From assembly GCF_019083965.1 (NCBI RefSeq), contig NZ_JAHRCY010000021.1, forward strand, positions 62,001 to 126,000: a DNA stretch of 64,000 nucleotides. Direction: 5' to 3'. Of this stretch, positions 8,585 to 16,119 are shown in pieces. Position 1 is the first letter of the stretch. Each line of letters begins with the position of its first letter. Origin of the DNA: Catellatospora tritici. Its GTDB lineage: Bacteria > Actinomycetota > Actinomycetes > Mycobacteriales > Micromonosporaceae. Under the pieces are notes generated by a model. The model made no database searches, was not told the origin of the DNA, and saw nothing but the letters and a program-made list of their open reading frames with translations. The translations under genes and the position numbers were made by a program.

Positions 8585-8616
8585 TATCCGTGTTCGGCGA
8601 CGAGGAGGTACCTTCC

Positions 8617-9042
8617 ATGGCCGCGACTGACCGGCAGAGGCCGAGTTCGAACGCGTGGCAGACCGCGCTCACCACCCTGCAGGAGGCGATGCCGCCGTTC
8701 ATCCCGGCGGGAGCACACGCGATGACCGTGATCGTGGAGTTCCCGCCGGGGGACCCCGGCACGCCCCCGCACCGGCACTCCGGTCCGGCCTTCGGCTACG
8801 TACTGGAAGGCGAGATGCTGTTCGAGCTCGAGGGCGAGCCAGAGCGGGTCATCCGTACCGGGGAGGCGTTCTGGGAACCCGGCGGCGACGTCATCCACTA
8901 CCAGGACGGCAACAACCGTGACGACACGCGGCTGCGCTTCCTCGTCACCATGCTGTGCGAACCGGGCAAGCCGATGCTCGTCCTGGTGGACGAGGAAGAA
9001 CTGGCCCAGCGCCGGGACAGGCGCGCCGGGAGCGACTCATGA
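8617..9042 (+). CDS. Cupin-domain protein
   Basis: A 141-residue single-cupin protein from ATG 8617, with GAGGAGGT at 8602-8609 as RBS. Cupin motif 1 is PPHRHSGPAFGYVLEGEM (two His and the downstream Glu as metal ligands). Motif 2 is 'GEAFWEPGGDVIHYQDG', whose final His completes the metal site. It is the usual length for a small metal-binding cupin acting as an isomerase, oxygenase or sensor. It starts 32 nt after the peroxidase and its stop overlaps the next start (ATGA at 9039-9042), so the three genes are probably one operon handling a shared substrate or stress. Confidence 0.8.
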   Translation: MAATDRQRPSSNAWQTALTTLQEAMPPFIPAGAHAMTVIVEFPPGDPGTPPHRHSGPAFGYVLEGEMLFELEGEPERVIRTGEAFWEPGGDVIHYQDGNNRDDTRLRFLVTMLCEPGKPMLVLVDEEELAQRRDRRAGSDS

Positions 9043-9791
9043 GCGGCACAGCCGGTTCGCCGGGTCCATCCGGGCCGCGGTTGCCGGGGCAGACGGTGGT
9101 CGTGCTCGGCGGCAGCGCCGGGATCGGGTACGAGACCGCGCGGCTGGCCCGCGCCGAGGGCGCCGACGTCGTGCTGGTCGGCCGCGACCCCGAGCACCTG
9201 CGGCAGGCCGCCGTCGAGATCGGCGCGGTCAGCACCGCCGCGTTCGACGCGACCGATCCCGAACGCCTGCGCGAGTTCTTCGCCGAGCTGCCCGGCCCGG
9301 TCGACCACGTCCTGGTGACCGCCGGCGGCAACTACTACGCGCGCCTGGCCGACCTGGACTTCACCCGGGTGCAGGGTCTGGTGGACGAGCATCTGCTACT
9401 GCCGTTGCACCTCGCCCGTGCCGTCGTCGGCAGGATGCGGCCGTCGGGGGCGCTGCTGTTCATGGGCGGGACCGGCGGCCGCAGACCCGGCCTCGGCCAG
9501 GTCGTGTCCGGGGCGATGACCGCCGCGTTGCCCCCGCTCGTGGCGAATCTCGCGCTCGAACTCGCGCCGATCCGGGTCAACCTCATCGCCGCCGGGTTCG
9601 TCGACACACCGCTGTCGGCGCGACTGCTCGGCGACGAGCTTGAGAAACGTCGCGAACAGCTGCGCACCACACTGCCGATCGGCCGAGTCGTCGGCCCGGC
9701 CGACGTCGCCGCGCTGGCGGTCCACCTCATGGTGAACACGGCGCTGACCGGCGCCACCTACGACATAGACGGCGGCCAACAACTCACCTAA
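9039..9791 (+). CDS. SDR-family protein lacking the usual Tyr/Lys pair
   Basis: A 250-residue Rossmann protein coupled by ATGA overlap to the cupin gene. Cofactor binding is indicated by 'VVVLGGSAGIGYETARLA' (residues ~18-35) and 'DATDP'. The C-terminal half follows classical SDRs (ELAPIRVNLIAAGFVDTPL, TGATYDIDGGQ). However, the segment that should hold YxxxK reads 'GQVVSGAMTAALPPL', with no Tyr or Lys. It may be a non-catalytic binding protein or use other residues. Downstream lies the second copy of the dispersed hairpin repeat. Confidence 0.75.
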   Translation: MSGTAGSPGPSGPRLPGQTVVVLGGSAGIGYETARLARAEGADVVLVGRDPEHLRQAAVEIGAVSTAAFDATDPERLREFFAELPGPVDHVLVTAGGNYYARLADLDFTRVQGLVDEHLLLPLHLARAVVGRMRPSGALLFMGGTGGRRPGLGQVVSGAMTAALPPLVANLALELAPIRVNLIAAGFVDTPLSARLLGDELEKRREQLRTTLPIGRVVGPADVAALAVHLMVNTALTGATYDIDGGQQLT

Positions 9792-9802
9792 CCCACGCCA
9801 CA

Positions 9803-9858
9803 GGTAAGGAAGGGCACCTTCTTATCGCTTTGCGAGGTAGAAGGTGCCCTTCTTCACC
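9803..9858. repeat. Dispersed hairpin repeat, copy 2 (terminator candidate)
   Basis: The stem has 14-bp arms (9809-9822 with 9839-9852) and a 16-nt loop beginning TATCGCTT and ending GAGGT. It shares flanks, loop words and stem layout with the element at 4591-4640, with compensating changes (GGGCAC versus GGGCCC, mirrored in the opposite arm), which indicates that the structure is conserved. It follows the SDR gene and may terminate the peroxidase-cupin-SDR operon. Confidence 0.75.
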
Positions 9859-9977
9859 CTGCCTGCGTCGAGCGGTGAATGCGCCGAAAAATTAGTCCGG
9901 AGATTTCCGATTTATCCTGTTTAGGGGGCATATAGGGCGGGTAGTGCCGCGTTGCGTCGAACTCGATGGAGGTACGC

Positions 9978-10967
9978 ATGCAACGTCTCACGAAGAGACT
10001 CGCCCGGTCGCAGTCGCGACCGTTCACCGCCTACGGAGTGGCGGTGCTGACCTTCGGGGCGGCCCTGGTGGCGGGCACGGCCTTCGGCCAACAGGCTGCG
10101 CAGGCGGAGGCGAAGGCGAAGGTCAGCGTCGACCCGGCGAGCCTTGGCTTCACCGCCGCGGCCTTCCCGCGCCACGCCTGCCAGCTGGACTTCGGCGGCG
10201 GGCCCTACGTCGACCAGGATGTCTGGGTGTTCAAGCTGCCCGGTGAACACGCCGAGACCGGGGAGTTCATCAACGTCACGGCGGAGTTCGGCACCCCCGA
10301 GGGCGACACGACCATCGTGACGATCCCCGCTGATGGCGGCGGCACGCTGCTGCGCGCGAACACGGACAAGGCATGGGCCGCGCTGCCGCAGGGGCTGACC
10401 CTGGTCGGCGCCACCGCCGAGATCACCGGTACGGCCGACAGCTTCATCGTGGGCCGCACCTGCCCCGCTTCGGCCGAAGCGCCTTCGCCTTCGCCCTCGG
10501 CGTCGTCTGCCCCGTCGCCCACGGCCTCGCCCGCCCTGTTGCCCTCGGCCTCGCCGGCCCCGTCGCCCTCGGCGTCGACAGCGCCGCCGGTGGCGGCCGG
10601 TCCGCTGCCGTTGCCCAGTGGCTCGGCATCGCCGTCGGCGTCGACGTCGGCCGCACCCGGCCGACCGGGCGGCCCGTCGCCGCGGCCCAGCAGCTCGGTC
10701 TCGCCGTCGCCGCGGCCGAGTAGGTCGGTCTCGCCGTCGCCGCGGCCGGTTGGCCCGGTCTCGCCGTCGCCGCGGCCCAGCGGTTCGCCTTCGGCGGCGC
10801 CGATCGTGCTGCCGCCGTTCCAGCCCGCGCCGTCCGCGACCACGCAACCGGCTCCGCCCGCCCCGCCGCACGCTCGCGGATTCGCCGTCCACGCCGATGA
10901 CAACGGGTCGCAGTGGGCGTCCGGGTTCACCGAGCTCTGGGCGCAGATCGCCAAGATCTTTGGCTGA
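9978..10967 (+). CDS. Secreted protein with Ser/Pro/Ala-rich low-complexity tail
   Basis: A 329-residue protein starting at ATG 9978, placed 4 nt after GGAGGT (9968-9973); the upstream in-frame ATG at 9966 overlaps that RBS. A basic N-terminus plus a hydrophobic stretch (AYGVAVLTFGAALVAGTAFG) and an AQA-type site near residue 45 predict Sec export. Residues ~50-160 form a small beta-rich domain with two Cys. Residues ~165-300 are a Ser/Pro/Ala linker with a 10-residue tandem repeat encoded by a 30-bp DNA repeat. The C-terminus (FTELWAQIAKIFG) is amphipathic with no sortase motif. Function unknown. Confidence 0.7.
   Translation: MQRLTKRLARSQSRPFTAYGVAVLTFGAALVAGTAFGQQAAQAEAKAKVSVDPASLGFTAAAFPRHACQLDFGGGPYVDQDVWVFKLPGEHAETGEFINVTAEFGTPEGDTTIVTIPADGGGTLLRANTDKAWAALPQGLTLVGATAEITGTADSFIVGRTCPASAEAPSPSPSASSAPSPTASPALLPSASPAPSPSASTAPPVAAGPLPLPSGSASPSASTSAAPGRPGGPSPRPSSSVSPSPRPSRSVSPSPRPVGPVSPSPRPSGSPSAAPIVLPPFQPAPSATTQPAPPAPPHARGFAVHADDNGSQWASGFTELWAQIAKIFG
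10676..10790 (+). repeat. In-frame 30-bp tandem repeat
   Basis: Three 30-bp units and part of a fourth, each carrying GGTCTCGCCGTCGCCGCGGC, encode repeats of the type SPSPRPSxSV in the secreted protein. Units differ at a few positions, mostly in the variable codons. The number of copies may vary between strains. Confidence 0.75.
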
Positions 10968-10976
10968 CGTGTGAAA

Positions 10977-11019
10977 CGGCCGTGACGGCGTACGCCCCAG
11001 GCGTATGCCGTCACGGCCG
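10977..11019 (+). terminator. Strong hairpin terminator
   Basis: Arms 10977-10995 and 11001-11019 form a 19-bp stem with one G-T wobble and a 5-nt loop (CCCAG), starting 10 nt after the stop of the secreted-protein gene. It has no U-tract, as is usual for actinomycete terminators. It could also serve the minus-strand gene ending at 11079. Confidence 0.75.
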
Positions 11020-11078
11020 CGCAGCCGAAGTCGAAGACCGAGTTCGTGCGGGTACCGGCCCAGGACGGGGCACCATCG

Positions 11079-11966
11079 CTACTGCGGGCGTGGGCTCAGC
11101 CAACGTTGCGCGCGGCGGAGTCGGTCTTCGTCGCCGGACTTCCTCGCCGCCGCGAGGAGACGCTCCCGCAGTCGGGGCGGGACCGTGGCGACGTCCTCGG
11201 CCTGATGATCGCGGGACGCCGAGCCGTACAGGTGCCGCACGCCACCGGCCACGACACGCTCGTCCATGCCGCAGGTCTCCAGCGCTGCGATGATGTGGGC
11301 GATCGGTGTCTGCGCGAGTGCCGGCGCCGGCAGGGATTCGTGCACCGGGTAGCCGCTGCAACGCCCTGATCCGGAGCCGTACCAGGCCAATGTCGCGGCC
11401 GTCCGTTCGACCGGATCGGGCAGTGCCTCGCCGAGACGCTGGATCGCCAGCCGCGTCAACTCCGCGGGAATCGCTCCGGTGGTGCCGCTGGCGGTCAAGG
11501 CGGCATCCAGGAGGTCGCGTACCGCGACGGGTGCGTCATCGCGCCAGCGCTGCTCCTCGAGCTGCTGCTCGCGGTATCTGCGCCGGCGCCGTTCGTGCTC
11601 CGCCAACGGACCGTCGACCCCCTGCTCGGCGAGCCATCGCAGCGCCGCGACGCCGTCGCGCAGCACGGCGAGGCCTTTCCACCCGGACCAGTGCAGGAAG
11701 CTCGCATGGTGGAAGCCGGCCGTGGCGACGAGGTCATTCTCCTGATCGAAGAACTTGAAGGAGAGGTCGCCGAAGCACATGCAGGTCCCGTCGGTCGTCT
11801 GCTCGACGGCCAGGGCCTGGATCAGGCGACGAACAGCAGCCTGCTCGGTCACCGCCAACACCAGGCCGCCCTTCGGCACATCGCCGCCGGGTGCTCTGGG
11901 CGCGGTCACCCGAACCTGGGCGGCAGCGCGAAGCACCGCATCGAGGGCGGTCGGTTCCGAGGTCAT
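11079..11966 (-). CDS. Hypothetical protein, possibly a cytosolic regulatory factor
   Basis: A 295-residue soluble protein starting at ATG 11966. The N-terminal third contains 'GTCMCFGDLSFKFFDQENDLVATAGFHHASFLHW', which suggests a beta-sheet domain with His and Cys. A strongly basic/charged helix follows (HERRRRRYREQQLEEQRWRDD, about residues 125-145), then an all-alpha C-terminal half. I do not recognise the family. It is followed downstream by a terminator hairpin at 10977-11019. Confidence 0.55.
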   Translation of the reverse strand: MTSEPTALDAVLRAAAQVRVTAPRAPGGDVPKGGLVLAVTEQAAVRRLIQALAVEQTTDGTCMCFGDLSFKFFDQENDLVATAGFHHASFLHWSGWKGLAVLRDGVAALRWLAEQGVDGPLAEHERRRRRYREQQLEEQRWRDDAPVAVRDLLDAALTASGTTGAIPAELTRLAIQRLGEALPDPVERTAATLAWYGSGSGRCSGYPVHESLPAPALAQTPIAHIIAALETCGMDERVVAGGVRHLYGSASRDHQAEDVATVPPRLRERLLAAARKSGDEDRLRRAQRWLSPRPQ

Positions 11967-12025
11967 CTCGCCACTCTAGGGATGGCGAGCTGGACCCGCC
12001 CGCTATTCGTCCCTTGGCGAACGAA

Positions 12026-12418
12026 TCAGCGCGCTCCGGAGCCGGGCAGGTCGGTCTCGTCGAGATCGGCGGTCAGTTCATCGGGAGCCCGCATGCGCCA
12101 CGCGTCGAGGACAAGTTCGCTCAGCCGGTCGACGTCGACCTTCGCCAGCCGAAGCATGACCAGGGGCAGGCCGTCGTAGCCGGGCGTGGTGAAGAAGCGT
12201 TCGGGCTCGCCGAGCAGCAGCGCCTGCTTCTCCGCCTCGTCGCCGACGTAGAGGACGGCGATGTCGGTCCGGATGACGCGCGGACTGCCCGGAGTCCGCT
12301 CCGGGTAGGACCAGACGAAGCCCTTGTTCGCGACCCGGAAGTCGAAGCCCTCGCTGTCGATCTCGACCACGTGCGGCAGAGCCAGCGCCAGTCGGCGTAC
12401 GTCGTCGGCGTCAGCCAT
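12026..12418 (-). CDS. MmcQ/YjbR family (DUF419) protein
   Basis: A 130-residue protein matching the small DNA-binding-fold family MmcQ/YjbR. It starts 'DDVRRLALALPHVVE', contains 'FRVANKGFVW', and ends with 'LPLVMLRLAKVDVDRLSELVLDAWRMRAP', the typical C-terminal helix. Family members are 110-130 residues with a CyaY-like fold; no biochemical role is established. ATG 12418 is the first start with a plausible purine-rich leader. It is the downstream neighbour of the racemase-like gene (158-nt gap). Confidence 0.8.
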   Translation of the reverse strand: MADADDVRRLALALPHVVEIDSEGFDFRVANKGFVWSYPERTPGSPRVIRTDIAVLYVGDEAEKQALLLGEPERFFTTPGYDGLPLVMLRLAKVDVDRLSELVLDAWRMRAPDELTADLDETDLPGSGAR

Positions 12419-12576
12419 CAGGATCCCCCGCACCTCGGCTCCGGCATCGCCACAGCCTAGCGCCGGCGGGCCGGGCAGTCTCGGCGCCTCGGGACGGGAA
12501 GAACTCGGCGAACCTGGCGTCACCCGCTTCGGCAGGATCCACCGCGCCCTCGAACGCGTCTTCCGAGTGGCTCGGG

Positions 12577-13203
12577 TCAGAGCGCGATGGCGGCGCGCAG
12601 GCCCAGGCGCGGCGAGGATACGACCGGGATCGAGACCGCCGCCTGCTTGGCGGCGGGCGCCATCGAGGCCTGGGCCAGGACGATCACGTCGGCGTCGGTG
12701 ACCTCGGTCAGCGCCTCGACCACCAGGTCCAGATAGCCGGTGACGGCACCGGCTTCGAAGAGGTCCCAGGCTCCGGGGATCGCCCGCGCGGACACGGACA
12801 CGCTCCGGCCCGCCCGCGCGGCCTCCTCCTCGATCAGCTGCGTGGTCGGCACGAGTGTGCTGGTCAGCGCCGCCAGCACGGTGATCCGGGCGCCCGTCGC
12901 GACGGCCGCGGCGGCCATCGGCCGGTCGACCCGCAGCACCGGGATGCCCGCCTGATCGGCGGCCTGCTCGGCGAGCCCGCCGATGGTGGAGCAGGTGCAC
13001 AGCAGCGCTCGCGCGCCGATCTCGGCGGCCCGCTCGACCTCCCGGGTGACCTGCGCGGCGACGGACGCGGTGCCGTTGCGCCGAGCCTCGTCGAGCAGGT
13101 GCTCGGCCACGATGTGGTACAGCGTGCGCGACGGCGCCACCTCGTCACGGAGGCGGTCGAAGGTCGGCACGTGGACCTGGGAGGTGTGCAGCAGAGCCAG
13201 CAT
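12577..13203 (-). CDS. Aspartate/glutamate racemase-family protein
   Basis: A 208-residue protein starting MLALLHTSQ at 13203, which begins directly in the first beta strand of the fold; an upstream in-frame start would add an unlikely Pro/Arg-rich extension. 'ALLCTCSTIGG' near residue 78 carries the first catalytic-type Cys. The second site, expected as LxCTSM, reads 'VLAQASM', so the partner Cys is missing. Proteins with one Cys in this superfamily act as decarboxylases, isomerases or hydantoin racemase relatives rather than two-base racemases. Substrate unknown. It diverges from the DUF402 gene across 175 nt. Confidence 0.7.
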   Translation of the reverse strand: MLALLHTSQVHVPTFDRLRDEVAPSRTLYHIVAEHLLDEARRNGTASVAAQVTREVERAAEIGARALLCTCSTIGGLAEQAADQAGIPVLRVDRPMAAAAVATGARITVLAALTSTLVPTTQLIEEEAARAGRSVSVSARAIPGAWDLFEAGAVTGYLDLVVEALTEVTDADVIVLAQASMAPAAKQAAVSIPVVSSPRLGLRAAIAL

Positions 13204-13378
13204 CGTCGATCGTTCCCGGTACGGGCGGATTTTCGGGCGGGTCAAATTAACACCACCGCACCCGCCGCCGCTGTCCCGTGGGATCGCCGTCACAGACCTC
13301 ATCCCGGTATGCGGTAACCCCGCAGGTCAGGCTGTCTGTCGCAGCGGTACGGTCGGGTTGCGTATATGGTCTCGACCC

Positions 13379-14032
13379 GTGTACTTCGTACCCGGACAGA
13401 CCGTGCTGCGCCGCTGCTGGCGTGGCGGGCAGATTACGTTCCTGCAGGCGACCCGCGTGATCGAGGACGGTGCGCGGGGCCTGCTGCTGTGGCTGCCCGC
13501 CGGCGCGACGTACTGGCGGATCATGACCGAGGACGGTCGTACCCATCACGACGGCACGGTCGAGGAGCTCGGCCCGGACGCCGTGCTGCGTCCGCTCACC
13601 TGGACCGGCACTGACCTGCTGATGTGGCAGCGCCCCGGCGAGCCCTGGTCGGTGTGGTGGTTCTTCCGCGACGGACGGTTCGTCAACTGGTACGGCAACC
13701 TGGAGGACCCGTTCGTCCGCTGGCGCGACGGCGACGTCAGCGGCGTCGACTTCGCCGACAACGCGCTGGACGTGCTGGTGGATCCCGATCGGAGCTGGCG
13801 CTGGAAGGACGAGGCGGAGCTGGCGGCCAGGACGGGACACCGGCACTACTGGGACGCGGCCGGGGCGGCGGCGATCCGGGCCGACGGGCAGCGCCTGATC
13901 GAGGTCGCGCAGGCGGGTGCGTTCCCGTTCGACGGCACCTGGTGCGACTTCCGTCCCGACGCGACGTGGCCGCTGCCGCAACGCCCGGAAGGCTGGGATC
14001 GCCCGCGCGCGGTTGCACCATTTGTACCGTAG
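13379..14032 (+). CDS. DUF402 domain protein
   Basis: A 217-residue protein from GTG 13379 (VYFVPGQTVLRR...). The core has the DUF402 signature: 'WWFFRDGRFVNWYGNLEDPFVRW', then 'GVDFADNALDVLVDPD' and 'WRWKDEAELAAR', supplying the acidic residues used for metal binding. Known DUF402 proteins include nucleoside tri-/diphosphate phosphatases (Ntdp, SC4828). A TATATG box at 13363-13368 precedes the GTG by about 10 nt, suggesting a leaderless transcript. It lies 21 nt upstream of the membrane protein gene and is probably co-transcribed with it. Confidence 0.8.
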   Translation: MYFVPGQTVLRRCWRGGQITFLQATRVIEDGARGLLLWLPAGATYWRIMTEDGRTHHDGTVEELGPDAVLRPLTWTGTDLLMWQRPGEPWSVWWFFRDGRFVNWYGNLEDPFVRWRDGDVSGVDFADNALDVLVDPDRSWRWKDEAELAARTGHRHYWDAAGAAAIRADGQRLIEVAQAGAFPFDGTWCDFRPDATWPLPQRPEGWDRPRAVAPFVP

Positions 14033-14053
14033 GCGCCGGTATGCTGGCGGCTC

Positions 14054-15850
14054 GTGACCGCTGCCCCATCCGAGCATCCGTCCGCCGCAGGGGACCGTGG
14101 TCGCCGCCGGCGATGGGATGCCGCCGCTGCCGTGGTGATGGCGCTCGGCGCGTTGACCGTGGTCTGGAACCTGTGCCGCGACGTCGCCGGCACGATGAAC
14201 GTCAACTTCGGCGACCAGCACCAGTTCGAGTTCTTCCTCGCCCACGGCGCCGCCGTCGTGCGCGAGGGGCGCAACCCGTTCCACACCACGGCGATGAACT
14301 TTCCCGACGGTGTGAACACGATGGCCAACACCTCGGTGCTCGGCCTGTCGCTGCCACTGTCCCCGCTGACCATGACCATCGGTCCGCACGCCACGTTCCT
14401 GGTGCTGCTCGGCCTCATGTTCGCGCTCACCGGCGCCGCCTGGTACGCGCTGCTGTCCCGGGTCGTGGTCACCACCCCCGCCGCGGCACTGGTCGGGGCG
14501 GCCTGGTGCGCGTTCGCCCCGGGCATGGTGTCGCACGGCAACGCCCATCCGAACATCGTCGGGCAGTTCCTCGTACCCCTCATCGTCTGGCAGGTGATCC
14601 GGGCCGCGAGCCGCCGACGGCCCTGGCGCGACGGCGCGGCCCTGGCGTTGCTCGTGGTCTGGCAGGCGTTCATCAACGAGGAACTCCTGCTGTTCACCGC
14701 GGTCGCGCTCGCGTTGTTCACCGGTCTGGCCGCCGCCATGCGGCCCGAGCTGCGCCGCCAGGCCCGGCCACTGGTCGCCGCGCTGGCCGTGACCGCGCTG
14801 CTCGCCGGTGTCGCGCTGGCCTACCCGCTGTGGTGGCAGTTCGCCGGGCCGCAGGCCTACCACGGCCTGGGCACCCACATCCCGACCTACGGCAACGACC
14901 TCGGGTCGCTGCTCACCTACTCGACCCAGTCGCTGGCCAGCGCGGTGCTGCCCGATCACCTGGCCACCCCGGCGCCCGCGCCGAACCAGACCGAGGAGAC
15001 CACCTACTTCGGGCTGCCGCTGGTGCTTTTGCTGGCCGGGCTGGTGTGGTGGTCGCGCCGCGACCGGATCGTGCTCGCGCTGGCCGCCGTGGCGGTCGTG
15101 TTCGGGGTGCTGTCCTGCGGCACCTCGATCAGCTGGTGGGATCGACCGCTGCTGGCCGGGCCCTGGCAGGCCGCGGCACGGCTGCCGATCCTGGACTCGG
15201 TCGTGCCCGCGCGGCTGGCACTGGTGACCATCGCGGTGCTCGGGGTGCTGCTGGCGCTCGGCGCGGACCGGGCCCTGCGGACGGCGCCGCGTCCGGCGGC
15301 CGTCGCGCTGCTGACCGCGTACGCGGTGGCGCTGCTGCCGACGGTGCCGACCCCGCTGGAGGCGCTGCCCCGCCACCGCACGCCCGCGGTGCTGGTCAAC
15401 GGCGTCCTGGACGCGCATGTCGAACCCGGACACGCCATCATGTTCATCCCGCCGACGCGGGTGACCGTGCCCGAGCCCATGGGCTGGCTGGCCGAGGGTG
15501 GACTCAAGTACCGCATGACCAGCGGATACTTCCTCGGGCCGGGAGGCGAGCAGGGGCGGGGCGTGTCCAGCCCACCGTCCAGGTTCTTCGACGCCTGGCT
15601 GTACGGGATCCGCCGCACCGGCCACGTGCCGCCCATCACCGCGCAGCAACGGGCGCTGGCCGTGGCCGACCTGCGCCACTGGCAGGTCGACGCCCTGGTG
15701 ATGGGGCCGACCCAGCGGTCCGGTCGGCTGCGCGGCGCGGTCACCAGGCTGCTGGGCGTCACGCCCCAGTACTGCGGCGGCGAGGACTGGGTCTGGGACG
15801 TCCGCCTGCTCGTGTGGGGCCGGACCGGCGCGGCAGGGCCGCGACCGTAA
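14054..15850 (+). CDS. Polytopic membrane protein, glycosyltransferase-C-like
   Basis: A 598-residue integral membrane protein starting at GTG 14054. After a basic cytosolic start, a first membrane segment (~residues 22-42) leads to a large extracytoplasmic loop with 'NFGDQHQFEFFLAHGA' and 'NPFHTTAMNFPDGVNTMANTS'. An acidic motif in the first loop followed by 8-10 hydrophobic segments is the plan of GT-C glycosyltransferases that use lipid-linked sugars. The C-terminal ~180 residues are soluble. The donor and acceptor are unknown. It follows DUF402 by 21 nt. Confidence 0.65.
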   Translation: MTAAPSEHPSAAGDRGRRRRWDAAAAVVMALGALTVVWNLCRDVAGTMNVNFGDQHQFEFFLAHGAAVVREGRNPFHTTAMNFPDGVNTMANTSVLGLSLPLSPLTMTIGPHATFLVLLGLMFALTGAAWYALLSRVVVTTPAAALVGAAWCAFAPGMVSHGNAHPNIVGQFLVPLIVWQVIRAASRRRPWRDGAALALLVVWQAFINEELLLFTAVALALFTGLAAAMRPELRRQARPLVAALAVTALLAGVALAYPLWWQFAGPQAYHGLGTHIPTYGNDLGSLLTYSTQSLASAVLPDHLATPAPAPNQTEETTYFGLPLVLLLAGLVWWSRRDRIVLALAAVAVVFGVLSCGTSISWWDRPLLAGPWQAAARLPILDSVVPARLALVTIAVLGVLLALGADRALRTAPRPAAVALLTAYAVALLPTVPTPLEALPRHRTPAVLVNGVLDAHVEPGHAIMFIPPTRVTVPEPMGWLAEGGLKYRMTSGYFLGPGGEQGRGVSSPPSRFFDAWLYGIRRTGHVPPITAQQRALAVADLRHWQVDALVMGPTQRSGRLRGAVTRLLGVTPQYCGGEDWVWDVRLLVWGRTGAAGPRP

Positions 15851-16056
15851 CGATTGGTCGATCGATGAGTACCGGACAGTTCCCCCGCGACGGCGACGCC
15901 GCGCGGATGGCGCGGTGCCGCGGTGCGGACGCCACAACCGGCTCAGTCGCCGGACGATGCGGAAGATGTGGTTAGCACCCGATACCTCATCGACCGCCCC
16001 CGTCTGGCTGTCTCCGCACGCGCAGCCGAGTCTGCCAGCCGATCCTTGCCACAACC

Positions 16057-16086
16057 TTGCCCCCGGTCCGCCACCGTCGGTAGGAT
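16057..16086 (+). promoter_or_regulatory. Candidate promoter of the SARP regulator gene
   Basis: TTGCCC (16057-16062), an 18-nt spacer and TAGGAT (16081-16086) make a recognisable -35/-10 pair 34 nt before the proposed GTG start at 16120. The upstream gap 15851-16056 shows no other gene. Confidence 0.45.
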
Positions 16087-16119
16087 CACGAATTGCTACA
16101 AATCGCGGCGGAGGTCGGC

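Noticed and set aside
10676..10790. The 30-bp repeat as a CRISPR array
   Set aside because: The units are adjacent without spacers and in frame in a Ser/Pro-rich protein. No cas genes are in the window.
13247..16054. A 935-codon minus-strand open frame opposite the DUF402 and membrane protein genes
   Set aside because: Low-complexity composition; the plus strand shows real protein families.
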